From contig CM041546.1 of the NCBI GenBank assembly GCA_023238725.1, positions 24,622,085-24,686,084 on the forward strand: 64,000 nucleotides of DNA. The letters are read 5' to 3'. Shown piece after piece: positions 63,296 to 64,000 of this stretch. Below the pieces are notes generated by a model. It was not told the DNA's origin and did no database searches. It saw only the letters and a program-made list of their open reading frames with translations. The DNA is from Scortum barcoo (Eukaryota > Chordata > Actinopteri > Centrarchiformes > Terapontidae). A program made the position numbers and the translations under genes. Position 1 is the first letter of the stretch; every line of letters starts with the position of its first letter.

Positions 63296-63969
63296 TGAGG
63301 GATTTGTGAGGCGGATCAATTCTGGCACCAAAATGGCGAAATGATGAAAAATATAAGAACCTTTTCTTTCTCCTCCATGTCTGTTTATCCAGTTGGTCTC
63401 TCAGGGTAAAAACAAGTTGTTTATTCAAATGTGCAGCAGTAAAGGGGCGCGGTGCTGATGGCGTATGAAGGCTGGAAAATGATGATGATGTATGATTGAT
63501 TTAACATGAAATTTATTTATTTTTTTACCGAGCTTTACCTTGTGTGTACGTTTAAAAAAATGCAACCGCAGAGATATAAAAAAAGGAATATACAATTTGG
63601 GGAACTTTGTCCACAGCTGATGTGTACTGTCTGATGAGCCTGCTGTCTTTTAGGATGAATCTAATTTAAAGTGTGTCTTCCAAAGCATTTTCTATACAGC
63701 AAGTGAGAGAAACTTTGCCAGAATGATCTCTAAGGGAAGAGATAGAAAAGGGGAAAGGATGGTAATTGCTGCAGAAAATTAAAAAGTCCTTTCAGACGAG
63801 TTAAGCAGCATTTTTTTTCATCTTGTTTTCCCTCCCATATCGTATTTACATATTTTATTTCTGCAGTCAAATTAACATAGGGTGACTGTTTCTGCGCTTT
63901 TCATTACCAAACTAATAGATTTTAATCTATTGTTCTTTGCATTCATTTTCCTCCGAGTCATCAGGACGT

Positions 63970-64000
<31 letters not shown>
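63970..64000. repeat. (AC)n microsatellite running off the window end
   Basis: AC tract of at least 15 units, cut by the window edge. Confidence 0.95.

Overview
The window reads as nuclear genomic DNA of a teleost fish, probably a percomorph. It is AT-leaning, rich in (CA/TG)n and other microsatellites, and carries fish-type Tc1, hAT, LINE-tail and tRNA-SINE repeats. One gene is recognised with confidence: the first coding exon of a neurocalcin delta gene (ncald, a neuronal calcium sensor) on the minus strand near the left edge. It encodes residues 1-126 and ends at a clean splice donor. The exons for the remaining ~67 residues (fourth EF-hand and C-terminus) are not found in 1-2316 and should lie left of the window.

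Layout. 1-2316: ncald intron downstream of the coding exon. 2317-2730: that exon with a short 5' UTR. 2731-20443: a long first intron with microsatellites and dispersed repeats. About 20444-20700: a probable non-coding first exon (minus strand, donor at 20449/20450), with a perfect CRE (TGACGTCA) just upstream and a (GA)n tract beyond it. 19846-20050 may be an alternative first exon. From about 20.8 kb to 64 kb I recognise no protein-coding gene. This is ncald upstream or intergenic DNA, or the intron of a longer ncald transcript.

The right two thirds holds a decayed Tc1 transposon (24.4-26.0 kb) beside a hAT-like terminal fragment; LINE tails (29.8, 37.1, 46.8 kb); a tRNA-derived SINE head (42.25 kb); a 1.28-kb hAT deletion derivative with an 8-bp target duplication (44.88-46.17 kb); a ~300-bp element (47.3 kb); a 1.5-kb CA-rich minisatellite (49.36-50.85 kb); a CpG-bearing promoter-like patch (51.2-51.4 kb) flanked by two CTCF-type motifs pointing apart (51.64 and 52.78 kb); and a ~550-bp element with a strong internal palindrome (58.2-58.7 kb). 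Several homeodomain/POU-site-rich stretches look like candidate conserved non-coding elements. I found no wholly new protein system. The most interesting points are the ncald promoter architecture, the hAT derivative that kept promoter, exon and polyA signal while losing its transposase, and the minisatellite/CTCF/promoter cluster.
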